Source: FEN-299 sp963727765 (GTDB lineage Bacteria > Acidobacteriota > Vicinamibacteria > Vicinamibacterales > Fen-181). Taken from it: a stretch of 64,000 nucleotides of DNA. Under the pieces are notes generated by a model. That model was not told the DNA's origin and made no database searches. It saw only the letters and a program-made list of their open reading frames with translations. How positions within the stretch are numbered: the first letter of the stretch is position 1; the number at the start of each line of letters is the position of its first letter. Shown in pieces: positions 17,476-27,351 of this stretch. The position numbers were made by a program, and so were the translations under genes. The stretch covers positions 62,001-126,000 of the forward strand of contig CAVSGZ010000013.1 of assembly GCA_963727765.1 (NCBI GenBank). Reading direction: 5' to 3'.

Positions 17476-18114
17476 CTAATCCCTGGTTCGCGGCACGTAG
17501 TAGCGCGTGCCCCGTCCCATTCCGCGAATCTGCCGCAGCAGGTCGTCGAGCGCCTCGTCGCTGCCCGAGAGATCGATCTGCGAGGTCTCGACCACCAGCA
17601 GCGGCGTGGCGGTGTAGTGGAAGAAGAAGTGCTGGTAGGCCTCGTTGAGCTTCTGCACGTATGCCGGGTTCGGACTGTAGCCCTCGTGGTCCGCGTCGCG
17701 GGCGCGGAGCCGCTTGATGAGCAGCTCGGAGGGCGCCTGCAGGTACACCACCAGGTCGGGCAGCGCCACGTCGCGGGCCAGCAACTCGTAGAGCCGCTGG
17801 TAGATGAACAGGTCGTTGTCGTCGAGGTTCAGGTAGGCGTAGACCCGGTCCTTGTCGAACAGGTAGTCGCAGATGGTGAACTGGCTGAAGAGGTCGGTCT
17901 GCCGCAGCGTCTCCTGCTGCCGGTGCCGGTTGAGCAGAAAGAAGAGCTGCGCCTGGAGGGCGGCCCCCGGGCGCTCGGCGTAGAAGTCCGCCAGGAACGG
18001 GTTGTCCGTTTCCTCCAGAACCGTCGTCGCATCGACGTGCGCGGCCAGACGTTCGGCGAGCGCCGTCTTGCCGACACCGGGCGGCCCTTCGAGGGCGATA
18101 TACCGGAAATCCAA
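17476..18114 (-). CDS. Deoxynucleoside kinase
   Basis: 212 residues from TTG at 18112-18114 (LDFRYIALEGPPGVGKTALA). No ATG or GTG lies near the P-loop, and the size then fits the dGK/dCK/dAK family. P-loop EGPPGVGKT (~8-16), the ERSxx-like acidic segment replaced by LEETDNPFLADFY, base-pocket region FQTQLFFLLNRHRQ-like (LQAQLFFLLNRHRQ), the substrate motif DYLFDKDRVYAYLNL, and the lid RLRARDADHEG. It phosphorylates deoxynucleosides for salvage. A -10-like TATACT lies upstream in the short gap shared with divergent accD. Confidence 0.87.
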   Translation of the reverse strand: MDFRYIALEGPPGVGKTALAERLAAHVDATTVLEETDNPFLADFYAERPGAALQAQLFFLLNRHRQQETLRQTDLFSQFTICDYLFDKDRVYAYLNLDDNDLFIYQRLYELLARDVALPDLVVYLQAPSELLIKRLRARDADHEGYSPNPAYVQKLNEAYQHFFFHYTATPLLVVETSQIDLSGSDEALDDLLRQIRGMGRGTRYYVPRTRD

Positions 18115-18162
18115 GGCGGGGCCGAGTATAACGGAAAACGCGAAATGCGGTAAGCTCCATCC

Positions 18163-19074
<912 letters not shown>

Positions 19075-19089
19075 CGGGACCGGCCAGTC

Positions 19090-20382
19090 GTGGATCCCCT
19101 GTCCTATCTGTTCGGCCTCGAGAAGCTGGGCATCAAGTTCGGCCTCGACAACATCCGCGCCATTGCCGGCGCGCTCGGCAACCCGCAGGACGCCTGGCCC
19201 TCGGTCATCATCGCCGGCACCAACGGCAAGGGTTCGGTGTCGGCCATGGTCGAGACGGGGCTGCGGGCCGCCGGCCTGCGAACCGGCCTCTATACGTCGC
19301 CGCACCTGGTGCGGCTCGAGGAACGGTTCGCGATCGGCGGCGCGCCGGTCGAGACCGCGCGCCTGGTGAGCGCCGTGGCCAGGGTTCGCGACGAGGTCGC
19401 GAGGCTGCGCGCCGAGGGACGCCTGGACACCGAGCCCACGTTCTTCGAGGTGACGACCGCCGTCGGATTCGACCTGTTCCGTGAGGCGCGCGTCGGGTTC
19501 GGCGTCCTGGAGGTCGGCATGGGCGGGCGGTGGGATGCCACCAACGTGGCCACCCCGCGCGCCGCGGCGATCACGACGATCGACTTCGACCACGAACGGT
19601 TCCTCGGCCACACGCTCGCCGCCATCGCCGGCGAGAAGGCCGGCGTCATCAAGCCGGGCATGCCGGTGGTGGTCGGCGAGACCAAGCCGGAGGCGCTGGC
19701 CGTCATCGAGCGCACCTGCGCCGAGCGGCAGGCGCGGCTGGTCCGCGCGGCCGACGGCGTGCGCGCCGACATCCTGCGCCTCGACGAGGGCCGGCCGGTC
19801 GTGGCGCTCGCCACGCCGACGCGCGAGTACGGAACGCTCCGGCTGGCGCTGCGAGGCCGTCACCAGGCGCGCAACGCCGTCACGGCCGTGCGGCTGCTCG
19901 AAGCGCTGGAGTCGTGCGGGACGCGTCTGCCGGCCGAGGCGGTGGCGGCCGCCGTCACAGCCACGCGGTGGTCCGGCCGCCTCGACCTGCTGACCGACCC
20001 GCGAGGGCGGCAGGTGCTCTGCGACGCGGCCCACAATCCTGCCGGAGCGCGCGTGCTGGCCGACTACCTGCGCGAGGTCCACCCGGATGGGCTGCCGATT
20101 GTCTTCGGCATCATGAAGGACAAGGACGTCGGCGGCACGCTCGGTCCGCTGCTTCCATCCGCCACGCGCCTCGTGCTCACGCACGCGCACACCGACCGGG
20201 CGCTCTCCACGGCCGCCCTGGTCGAGTCGGCCAGGCACGCCGGCTGGCGCGGCCCGGTCGACGTCCAGGACGACGTGGGGCTCGCGCTCGAGGCGGCCTG
20301 GCAGCACGCCCCGGTTGTTTGCGCGGCCGGTTCTCTCTTCGTCATCGGCGAGGTGCTCGCCCGGTTGCGGTCTGACACGTGA
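19090..20382 (+). CDS. folC: Folylpolyglutamate/dihydrofolate synthase
   Basis: 430 residues. Mur-ligase-type ATPase that adds glutamate to dihydropteroate and folates. The start is GTG at 19090 (VDPLSYLFGLEKLGIKFGL). P-loop GTNGKGSVSAM (~44-54), the segment TSPHLVRLEERFAI with the conserved SPHL (~75), the Mg site GMGGRWDATN (~145) and the C-terminal domain opening with RWSGRLDLL and DAAHNPAGAR. It overlaps the longest lptD reading frame by 4 nt. Confidence 0.95.
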   Translation: MDPLSYLFGLEKLGIKFGLDNIRAIAGALGNPQDAWPSVIIAGTNGKGSVSAMVETGLRAAGLRTGLYTSPHLVRLEERFAIGGAPVETARLVSAVARVRDEVARLRAEGRLDTEPTFFEVTTAVGFDLFREARVGFGVLEVGMGGRWDATNVATPRAAAITTIDFDHERFLGHTLAAIAGEKAGVIKPGMPVVVGETKPEALAVIERTCAERQARLVRAADGVRADILRLDEGRPVVALATPTREYGTLRLALRGRHQARNAVTAVRLLEALESCGTRLPAEAVAAAVTATRWSGRLDLLTDPRGRQVLCDAAHNPAGARVLADYLREVHPDGLPIVFGIMKDKDVGGTLGPLLPSATRLVLTHAHTDRALSTAALVESARHAGWRGPVDVQDDVGLALEAAWQHAPVVCAAGSLFVIGEVLARLRSDT

Positions 20383-20435
20383 TATTCTGTCGGCGTTCTC
20401 AGCATTTAACGGCCGTCGGCCATCCTGGCACGGGC

Positions 20436-22766
20436 ATGCGTCTTCCTCCCTCGGGACCTCCGGTCCACCGCTTGCTGCTGGCTCTCGGCCTCCTGGCAGC
20501 GACCTCCGTGCCGGCCCTGGCCCGGCAGGCGGCTGTTCCCGACACGGGCTTCGAGGCCTGCCAGCAGTGGACGGCGATCCAGATCGAGAAGAACCACCTC
20601 AAGCTGTCCGGGGCGGTCGAATGCCGCCGGGGTGACCTGGTGCTGTTCGCCGACGAAGCCGAGATCTGGACCGACACACACCAGGTGGTGCTGACCGGCA
20701 ACGTGACGTTCCGCCAGCGCGACGCCCAGATCACGGCCGACCGCGCAGAACTGAACACCCAGACGCGCCTGGGCACGTTCCACAACGCCAGCGGCTTCGC
20801 CGTCATCTCCACCAAGTCGAAGAAGAACCTGCTCGGCGGCCAGGAGCCCGACGTCTATTTCTACGGCGACACGATCGAGAAGATCGGGCCGGATCGCTAC
20901 CGCATCACGCACGGCGGTTTCACGACGTGCGTGCAGCCGACCCCGCGCTGGCAGATCACGGCCACATCCGTGACGCTGAGGCTGGACCACTATGCGCTGC
21001 TCAAGAACGCGGTGATGGAGGCCAAGGGGATTCCGGTCTTCTACTTCCCCGCCGTCTACTACCCGATCACGAAGGACGACCGGGCCACCGGATTTCTGAT
21101 GCCGACCTACGGCACCTCCACCTACAGCGGCTGGTCGCTGAGCAACGCCTTCTTCTGGGCGATCGACCGCAGCCAGGACCTCACGCTGATGGACGACTGG
21201 TACTCGAGCCGCGGCAACGGGATCGGCGCCGAGTACCGCTACGCGTCGGCGCCGGGGTCGTCCGGTTTCCTCAAGTTCTACCGCCTCAGCGAGCACGCAT
21301 CGTCGATCCAGAACACCGACGGCTCGTTCTCGTCGATTCCCGGCGACCTCAGCTACCGCGTGCAGGCGAACGTCGCGCAGGCGCTCGCCGGCCACTGGAC
21401 CGTGCGGGGGAGCGTCGATTACTTCACCAGCCTCACGGTCCAGCAGGCGTACAACACGGACATTTACGACGCCTCCAACAGCACGCGCACCTACAGCGGC
21501 GCCATTTCGGGCAGCCTCGTTGGGTTCACGGTGAACGGCCAGTACGACCGGACCCAGTACTTCTCCGACGCGAGCGACTCGACGGCGACCGGCGGCACGC
21601 CGCGCGTCACGCTCACCCGCAACGAGCAGCCGCTGTTCGGCACGCCGCTCTACTTCTCGATGAACAGCGAGTACGTGAAGCTCACGCGCGAGACCACGTC
21701 GGCGGGGACCGTGACCGACCGCGGCCTCACCCGCTTCGATCTGCTGCCCACCCTGCGCCTGCCGTTCACGAAGTGGCAGTTCCTGACGGTGAACACCTCG
21801 GCGTCCTGGCGCGGGACCTTCTGGACGCGCAGCCTCTCGCCCGACGGCAGCGGCGCCGTCGTCGACGACCCGCTCGGGCGATCCTACTTTCTCGTCGTGT
21901 CACGCATCACGGGACCGGTCTTCTCCCGTGTCTGGAGCACTCCCGACAACGGTTTCGCCGAGAAGTGGAAGCACTCGGTGGAGCCGTACCTGAACGTGCA
22001 GCACGTGACCTCGATCGGCGACTTCGACCGGATCGTGCAGCTCGACGGCACCGACTACATCCTCGGCGGCACGACGCAGTTCGACTACGGCGTGACCAAC
22101 CGCTTCCTGGCCAAGCGGAAGCACGGCGGAACCTCGAACTCCGACGAACTGCTGAGCGTGGCCCTGTCGCAGACCTACTATTCCAACCCGCAGGCGAGCC
22201 TCTACGACACCAACTACTCGACGAGCTTCTCGGGCCTGCCGCCAAGCCACCTCTCACCCGTCCGCCTCACGGTGCGAGCCTCGCCGACAGACCAGATCAA
22301 CGGGAGCGTCAAGGTGGAGTACGATCAGCGCCAGGCCGGGATCCAGAGCCTGGCCGCCGATACCCAGGTGGGGGTGAGCAGCTGGCTGCACCTCACGGGT
22401 GGGTTCAGCGAGCGGCTGACGAGCTTGCTCGCCGGCGTGCCCCAGCGCGACCGCTTCCTGAACGGCACGACCACGCTCAAGTCCGAGGACAACCGCGTGG
22501 GGGGCAGCTACAGTTTCAACTACGACCTCGGCCGTTCGACGATGCTGACGAGCCGGATCATGGGGTACTACAACGCCCAGTGCTGCGGGTTCGCGATCGA
22601 GTACCAGACGTACAACTTCGGGCAGACCGGCGCACTCGCCGGCCTGGGCAACGACCACCGGTTCAATTTCACGTTCACGCTCGCGGGCCTGGGGACGTTC
22701 TCCAACATCTTCGGCGCCTTCGGCGGTGGCGGCGCCGGCAGCACCAGTGGGACCTTGCAGCAGTAG
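20436..22766 (+). CDS. lptD: LptD/OstA-like outer-membrane LPS assembly protein
   Basis: 776 residues from ATG 20436, chosen because it gives a normal signal peptide (RLLLALGLLAATSVPALA). A GTG at 20379 overlapping the folC stop would add 19 residues. N-terminal OstA-like domain (~45-170; LVLFADEAEIWTDTHQVVLTG-type strands), then a large beta-barrel rich in aromatic and short polar strands. Paired cysteines in the barrel (AQCCGFAIEYQTYNF) match the CC pair of LptD, and N-terminal Cys residues (FEACQQW, VECRRG) could form its disulfides. LptD inserts lipopolysaccharide in the outer leaflet. The C-terminus ends in a Gly-rich tail beyond the last strand. Confidence 0.87.
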   Translation: MRLPPSGPPVHRLLLALGLLAATSVPALARQAAVPDTGFEACQQWTAIQIEKNHLKLSGAVECRRGDLVLFADEAEIWTDTHQVVLTGNVTFRQRDAQITADRAELNTQTRLGTFHNASGFAVISTKSKKNLLGGQEPDVYFYGDTIEKIGPDRYRITHGGFTTCVQPTPRWQITATSVTLRLDHYALLKNAVMEAKGIPVFYFPAVYYPITKDDRATGFLMPTYGTSTYSGWSLSNAFFWAIDRSQDLTLMDDWYSSRGNGIGAEYRYASAPGSSGFLKFYRLSEHASSIQNTDGSFSSIPGDLSYRVQANVAQALAGHWTVRGSVDYFTSLTVQQAYNTDIYDASNSTRTYSGAISGSLVGFTVNGQYDRTQYFSDASDSTATGGTPRVTLTRNEQPLFGTPLYFSMNSEYVKLTRETTSAGTVTDRGLTRFDLLPTLRLPFTKWQFLTVNTSASWRGTFWTRSLSPDGSGAVVDDPLGRSYFLVVSRITGPVFSRVWSTPDNGFAEKWKHSVEPYLNVQHVTSIGDFDRIVQLDGTDYILGGTTQFDYGVTNRFLAKRKHGGTSNSDELLSVALSQTYYSNPQASLYDTNYSTSFSGLPPSHLSPVRLTVRASPTDQINGSVKVEYDQRQAGIQSLAADTQVGVSSWLHLTGGFSERLTSLLAGVPQRDRFLNGTTTLKSEDNRVGGSYSFNYDLGRSTMLTSRIMGYYNAQCCGFAIEYQTYNFGQTGALAGLGNDHRFNFTFTLAGLGTFSNIFGAFGGGGAGSTSGTLQQ

Positions 22767-22781
22767 CGGTGAGGAGCGCAC

Positions 22782-23849
22782 ATGAAGGGATTGATCCTGA
22801 GCGGCGGGAAGGGCACGCGACTTCGCCCCCTCACCTACACGAGCGCCAAGCAGCTCGTGCCGGTCGCCAACAAGCCGGTGCTCTTCTACGGCCTCGAAGC
22901 CCTCGCCGACGCGGGCATCCGCCAGGTGGGCATCGTGGTCGGCGACACGGCTCCCGAGATCCGGGCCGCGGTCGGCGACGGATCACGATGGGGCCTCGAG
23001 GTGACCTACATCGAGCAGGACGCGCCGCGCGGCCTGGCGCACGCGGTGCTGGTGAGCGAGCCGTATCTCGGGCGCGAGCCGTTCGTGATGTACCTCGGCG
23101 ACAACCTGCTCAACAAGGGCATCGGGCATTTCGTCGAACAGTTCGCGGCGGCCCGGCCGGCCGCGCAGATCCTGCTGGCCAGGGTCCCGGACCCCACGAT
23201 CTTCGGCGTCGCCGAACTGCGCGACGGAAAGGTGATCCGGCTGGTCGAGAAGCCGAAGGAACCCAAGAGCGACCTGGCGCTGGTCGGGGTGTACATGTTC
23301 GGCCCCGAGATCTTCGACTCGGTCAGGCGAATCCGTCCCAGCGGGCGGGACGAACTCGAGATCACCGACGCCATCCAGGATCTGATCGACCACGGCCTGG
23401 AGGTGCTCCCGCACATCGTCGACGGCTGGTGGAAGGACACGGGCAAGCTCGAGGACATCCTCGAGGCGAATCGGCTGATTCTCGAGACGCTCTCGCGCCG
23501 GGTCGAGGGAATCATCGACGCCGAGTCGCGCATCGAGGGCAAGGTGGTGATCGAGGCTGGGGCGGTCGTCGAGCGGTCGGTGGTCCGGGGGCCGGCGATC
23601 ATCGGCGCCCGCGCCCGCATCATCCACGCCTACATCGGGCCGTTCACGTCGATCATGAACGACGTCGAGGTGCGCGACGCCGAGATCGAGCACAGCATCG
23701 TCCTCGAAGGCAGCGTACTCTCGGACTTGCAGAACCGCGTCGAGGACAGCCTGATCGGCAAGAACGTCCGCATCTACCGCGAGCCGGTGAAGCCGTCGGC
23801 TTACCGGTTCATGCTGGGCGATAATTCCGAGGTCGGCATCCGGTGGTGA
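22782..23849 (+). CDS. rmlA: Glucose-1-phosphate thymidylyltransferase (long RmlA type)
   Basis: 355 residues. Nucleotidyltransferase signature GGKGTRLRPLTYTSAKQLVPV at the N-terminus (given here as GGKGTRLRPLT and AKQLVP), then GDNLL (~108) at the metal site and EKPKEPKSDLALVGVYMF (~157). The last ~110 residues form repeated hexapeptide-like strands (left-handed beta helix), as in the long RmlA class of archaea and many bacteria. It makes dTDP-glucose from glucose-1-phosphate and dTTP. Start ATG with GAGGAG close upstream. Followed within 10 nt by the rmlC-like gene. Confidence 0.93.
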   Translation: MKGLILSGGKGTRLRPLTYTSAKQLVPVANKPVLFYGLEALADAGIRQVGIVVGDTAPEIRAAVGDGSRWGLEVTYIEQDAPRGLAHAVLVSEPYLGREPFVMYLGDNLLNKGIGHFVEQFAAARPAAQILLARVPDPTIFGVAELRDGKVIRLVEKPKEPKSDLALVGVYMFGPEIFDSVRRIRPSGRDELEITDAIQDLIDHGLEVLPHIVDGWWKDTGKLEDILEANRLILETLSRRVEGIIDAESRIEGKVVIEAGAVVERSVVRGPAIIGARARIIHAYIGPFTSIMNDVEVRDAEIEHSIVLEGSVLSDLQNRVEDSLIGKNVRIYREPVKPSAYRFMLGDNSEVGIRW

Positions 23850-23859
23850 AGGAGTGTCC

Positions 23860-24357
23860 ATGATGGAATCGAAGGACTACGCGCCCCCCGCGCAGACCCC
23901 GCGCATCGTCGGCGTGAAGATCAAGCCGCTGCGCGTCATCCCCGACGAGCGGGGCTGGCTGATGGAAATCCTCCGTGCGGATGAGGGAGAGCTGTTCACC
24001 AAGTTCGGGCAGGTGTACGTGTCGGCCACCTATCCCGGCGTCGTGAAGGGCTGGCACTACCACAAGGTGCAGACCGACAACGTCGCGTGCGTCCAGGGCA
24101 TGGTGAAGCTCGTGTTGGTCGACACGCGGCCCGGCTCATCCACCGAGGGCGTCGTCAACGAGTTCTTCATGGGATCACAGCAGCCGATGCTCGTGCAGGT
24201 GCCGAACCTCGTTTACCACGGATGGAAGTGCGTCGGCGACACCGTGGCGCTCGTGGTGAATGCGCCGACCGAGCCCTACAGGTACGACGACCCGGACGAG
24301 TTCCGGCTCGACCCGCACGGCACACTCCCCTACGACTGGAGCCGAAGGGATGCTTGA
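23860..24357 (+). CDS. RmlC-like dTDP-4-dehydro-6-deoxysugar epimerase (cupin)
   Basis: 165 residues from ATG 23860, chosen over an in-frame GTG 6 nt upstream because GAAGGAG then has correct spacing. Cupin fold of the RmlC type: LRVIPDERGWLMEILR (~23), GWHYHKVQTDNVACVQG (~64) with the histidines of the active pocket, and a C-terminal VVNAPTEPYRYDDPDEFRLD. The GWHYHK form differs from the GLHYQ of classical RmlC, so 3,5-epimerase activity is likely but a 3-epimerase or isomerase variant is possible. Overlaps rmlB by 8 nt. Confidence 0.82.
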   Translation: MMESKDYAPPAQTPRIVGVKIKPLRVIPDERGWLMEILRADEGELFTKFGQVYVSATYPGVVKGWHYHKVQTDNVACVQGMVKLVLVDTRPGSSTEGVVNEFFMGSQQPMLVQVPNLVYHGWKCVGDTVALVVNAPTEPYRYDDPDEFRLDPHGTLPYDWSRRDA

Positions 24358-25360
24358 AGTCCTGGTCACCGGCGGCGCCGGCTTCATCGGCAGCAACTTC
24401 GTGCGTCACGCGCTCGCCGCCCACCCGGACTGGCGGGTGACCACGCTCGACAAGCTGACCTACGCGGGCCGCCTCGAGAACCTGCACGACGTCATCGACG
24501 ATCCGCGCCACCAGTTCGTGCGCGGGGACATCGCCGACGCGGCCGTCGCGAAGCCGCTCGTGGCCCGGTCGAACCTGGTCGTTCACTTCGCCGCCGAAAC
24601 GCATGTCGACCGGTCGATCCTCGGTGCCGGCGACTTCATCCGCACCGACGTGTACGGGACGTTCGTCCTGCTCGAAGCCGCCCGCGAGGCGGCCGCGCTG
24701 CACCGCTTCGTCCAGATTTCAACCGACGAGGTGTACGGAACCGTTCCGACCGGGGCAAGTCGGGAGACCGACGAACTCAAGCCTCGCAATCCTTACGCGG
24801 CGAGCAAGGCGGGCGCCGACCGCCTGGCTTACAGTTACTTCGCCACCTACGGCGTGCCGGTGCTGATCACACGGGCGTCGAACAACTACGGCCCGTACCA
24901 GTTTCCCGAGAAGGTCATCCCGCTGTTTGTCACCAACGCCATCGACGGCCAACCCGTGCCGCTCTACGGCGACGGCTTGAACGTGCGCGACTGGCTGCAC
25001 GTCTCGGACCACTGCCGGGCGCTCGACGTCGTGATCGAGCGCGGTGCGCCGGGCGAGGTGTACAACATCGGTGGCGGCAACGAGGTGACCAACCTCGATC
25101 TGACACGGCGGATTCTCGCCGGGTTGAGCCGCTCCGAGGACCTGATTCGTCCGGTGTCGGACCGCCCCGGACACGATCGCCGCTACTGCCTGGACACCAC
25201 GAAACTGCGCGGCCTCGGCTGGCGCCCGCAGGTCGACTTCGCCGCCGGTCTCGGAGAGACGATGTCGTGGTACCAGGGGAACGAGTGGTGGTGGCGCCCG
25301 ATCAAGCAAGGCGACCCAGCGTTCAAGGCGTATTACTCCAGGCAGTACGACGGGCGGTAG
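24350..25360 (+). CDS. rmlB: dTDP-glucose 4,6-dehydratase
   Basis: 336 residues from ATG 24350. Extended short-chain dehydrogenase: GGAGFIGSNFVRH NAD-binding motif (~7-19), STDEVYG (~121) with the catalytic Thr-Asp-Glu, YAASKAGAD (~147) with the Tyr-xxx-Lys pair, and NNYGPYQFPEKVIP (~180). It converts dTDP-glucose to dTDP-4-keto-6-deoxyglucose, the branch point for rhamnose and other 6-deoxysugars. Starts inside the end of the rmlC-like gene, implying translational coupling. Confidence 0.95.
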   Translation: MLEVLVTGGAGFIGSNFVRHALAAHPDWRVTTLDKLTYAGRLENLHDVIDDPRHQFVRGDIADAAVAKPLVARSNLVVHFAAETHVDRSILGAGDFIRTDVYGTFVLLEAAREAAALHRFVQISTDEVYGTVPTGASRETDELKPRNPYAASKAGADRLAYSYFATYGVPVLITRASNNYGPYQFPEKVIPLFVTNAIDGQPVPLYGDGLNVRDWLHVSDHCRALDVVIERGAPGEVYNIGGGNEVTNLDLTRRILAGLSRSEDLIRPVSDRPGHDRRYCLDTTKLRGLGWRPQVDFAAGLGETMSWYQGNEWWWRPIKQGDPAFKAYYSRQYDGR

Positions 25361-25396
25361 GACGGGCGCGAAGTCCCGTCATCAAGGCGACAAGGC

Positions 25397-26392
25397 GTGG
25401 ACGGACCTGTGCTCATCACCGGCGCCGCCGGGTTCGCCGGCAGTCACCTGCTCGACCTGCTCGAGCCGGCGAACCGGACCATCGTGGCCTGGCGGCGGCC
25501 CGGCGAGCCGCTGCCCGCGGCGCCGACCGGCAGGACCTGCCGGTGGCTGGCGCTCGACATTCTCGATGCCGACGCCGTGCGCCGCGCCGTTCTCGACGCG
25601 CGGCCGTCCCTCGTCTGCCACCTCGCCGGCGCCGCGCACGCCGGAGAGTCGTGGGACCGCGCCGCAGGGACGCTCGAAGTCAACGTGCTGGGCACGCACC
25701 ATCTGCTCGAGGCCGTCGCGGCTCTCGATCCGGTTCCGCGGGTGCTCGTCATCGGCTCGGCGCTGGTCTACCGCGAGCAGGGACGCCCACTGTGCGAGGA
25801 CGATCCCATCGGGCCTGCCAGTCCGTACGCCCTGAGCAAGCTCGCGCAGGAGATGGCCGGCGCCCACGCGTTCGACCGGGGCCTTCCGGTGCTGCTGACG
25901 CGGTCGTTCAATCACATCGGTCCGCGGCAGTCCCCGTCGTTCTTCGCGTCCGGCGTGGCCCGTCAGGTGGCGCGCATCGAACGCGGGCTGGCGGCGCCCA
26001 TCATCGAGGTCGGCAACCTCGAGGCGCGCCGCGATCTCTCCGACGTGCGGGACACGGTGCGCGCCTATCGCGCGATCCTCGAGCGCGGCACGCCGGGACG
26101 CCTCTACAATGTCTGCGCGGGACGCGCCTACCGGATCGGCGAGATTCTCGACGGGTTGCTCTCGCGGTCGCACGTTCGAATCGACGTACGGCAGGATCCC
26201 GCGCGATACCGTCCTCACGACGCGCCAATCGTCGTCGGCGACCACTCGCGCCTGACCGACGAGCTGGGATGGGTGCCGACGATTCCCATGGAACAGACCC
26301 TGACCGACCTGCTGGCCTTCTGGAGGCAGGCGGTACAGGCGTCGGATCCCGCGCCGGCCGCCGACGCGTCGTCATCCCGATGCGAGTCCTGA
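25397..26392 (+). CDS. Nucleotide-sugar 4-ketoreductase of the RMD/RmlD kind
   Basis: 331 residues from GTG 25397 with AAGG a few nt upstream. Extended SDR: ITGAAGFAGSHLLDLL (~7-22), GSALVYREQG (~118), SPYALSKLAQEM (~143) with the YxxxK pair, and RSFNHIGPRQSPSFF (~168), a segment typical of GDP-4-keto-6-deoxymannose reductase (RMD) and GDP-mannose dehydratase relatives. No separate rmlD is visible, so this enzyme may perform the final 4-keto reduction after RmlA/B/C; that is inference. It overlaps the next gene by 13 nt. Confidence 0.82.
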   Translation: MDGPVLITGAAGFAGSHLLDLLEPANRTIVAWRRPGEPLPAAPTGRTCRWLALDILDADAVRRAVLDARPSLVCHLAGAAHAGESWDRAAGTLEVNVLGTHHLLEAVAALDPVPRVLVIGSALVYREQGRPLCEDDPIGPASPYALSKLAQEMAGAHAFDRGLPVLLTRSFNHIGPRQSPSFFASGVARQVARIERGLAAPIIEVGNLEARRDLSDVRDTVRAYRAILERGTPGRLYNVCAGRAYRIGEILDGLLSRSHVRIDVRQDPARYRPHDAPIVVGDHSRLTDELGWVPTIPMEQTLTDLLAFWRQAVQASDPAPAADASSSRCES

Positions 26393-27351
26393 TCACCGGC
26401 GCGACCGGGTATCTCGGGCGGGCACTGGTCGCGGCCTTCCGTGCCGCCGGGCACGATACGGTCGCGTTCTCGCGGCATGCCTCGGCGAGCGGCGTGCCGG
26501 GCGAGGCCGTGGACGGCGATGTCAGGGACGAGGCGGCGGTCACGCGCGCGCTTGATGGCTGCGACGGCGTCTGCCACTCGGCGGCGCTCGTCAGTCGGTG
26601 GCGGCGGCGGCGCGAGGATTTCGACGACGTCAACGTCGGCGGCCTGCGGCACGTGCTCGACGCCGCGCGGTCGGCCGGAGTTCGGCGCCTGGTGTACACC
26701 TCGTCGTTTCTGGCGCTGCCGCCAACTGGCGCGTCGACACCAGGGCGCTGGAACGATTACCAGCGGACCAAGGTGGCGGCCGACGAGTTGGCCGAGGACG
26801 CCGTAGCGGCCGGCGCGCCGCTGGTTCGCGTCTACCCCGGCGTGATCTACGGGCCCGGCTCGCTCACCGAAGGCAACCTTGTCGGCACGATGGTGTCGGA
26901 CCACCTGCGCGGGAAGCTGCCCGGCCTCGTGGGCGGGGACCGAGTCTGGTCGTACGCCTGGATCGACGACGTGGCGCGTGGGCATGTCGCGGCGATGGAG
27001 CGAGGCCGGATCGGTGCGCGATACTGCCTGGGCGGCGAGAACGCTCCGCAGTGGCGCGTCTTCGAAATCGTGCGCGAGTTGACGGGGCGATCGCTGCCGC
27101 GGCGCGTTCCCGTTGCGCTGGCTTCGCTGGTCGGCGCGACCGGCGAGCTGTGGGCGAGCCTCACCGGCCGGCCGCCGTTGCTCACGGCGGGCACGGTGAA
27201 CATCCTCACGCACGACTGGGCGATCGACAGTTCAGCCGCGGTTGGCGATCTTGGGTATCACATCACGCCGCTCCGCGAGGGGATCGCGCGCCTCGTGGAG
27301 CAGCTTAGCGACGGCCGCGGCGGGGCGCGGCTCGGGGAGCAGGGCGCGTGA
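26380..27351 (+). CDS. NAD(P)-dependent epimerase/dehydratase (HpnA/DFR-like)
   Basis: 323 residues from ATG 26380. N-terminal ITGATGYLGRALVAAFRAAG (~4-23) binds NAD(P); GDVRDEAAVTRAL (~46) and YTSSFLALPP (~105) follow; the catalytic pair is YQRTKVAADELA (~124). Overall it resembles the hopanoid-associated epimerase (HpnA) and dihydroflavonol-reductase/3-beta-HSD branch rather than nucleotide-sugar dehydratases, since it has the long central LPGLVGGDRVWSYAWIDDVARGH region (in part: WIDDVARGH). It overlaps the preceding reductase by 13 nt and the next gene by 4 nt. Substrate unknown; context suggests an isoprenoid or glycolipid. Confidence 0.8.
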   Translation: MRVLITGATGYLGRALVAAFRAAGHDTVAFSRHASASGVPGEAVDGDVRDEAAVTRALDGCDGVCHSAALVSRWRRRREDFDDVNVGGLRHVLDAARSAGVRRLVYTSSFLALPPTGASTPGRWNDYQRTKVAADELAEDAVAAGAPLVRVYPGVIYGPGSLTEGNLVGTMVSDHLRGKLPGLVGGDRVWSYAWIDDVARGHVAAMERGRIGARYCLGGENAPQWRVFEIVRELTGRSLPRRVPVALASLVGATGELWASLTGRPPLLTAGTVNILTHDWAIDSSAAVGDLGYHITPLREGIARLVEQLSDGRGGARLGEQGA

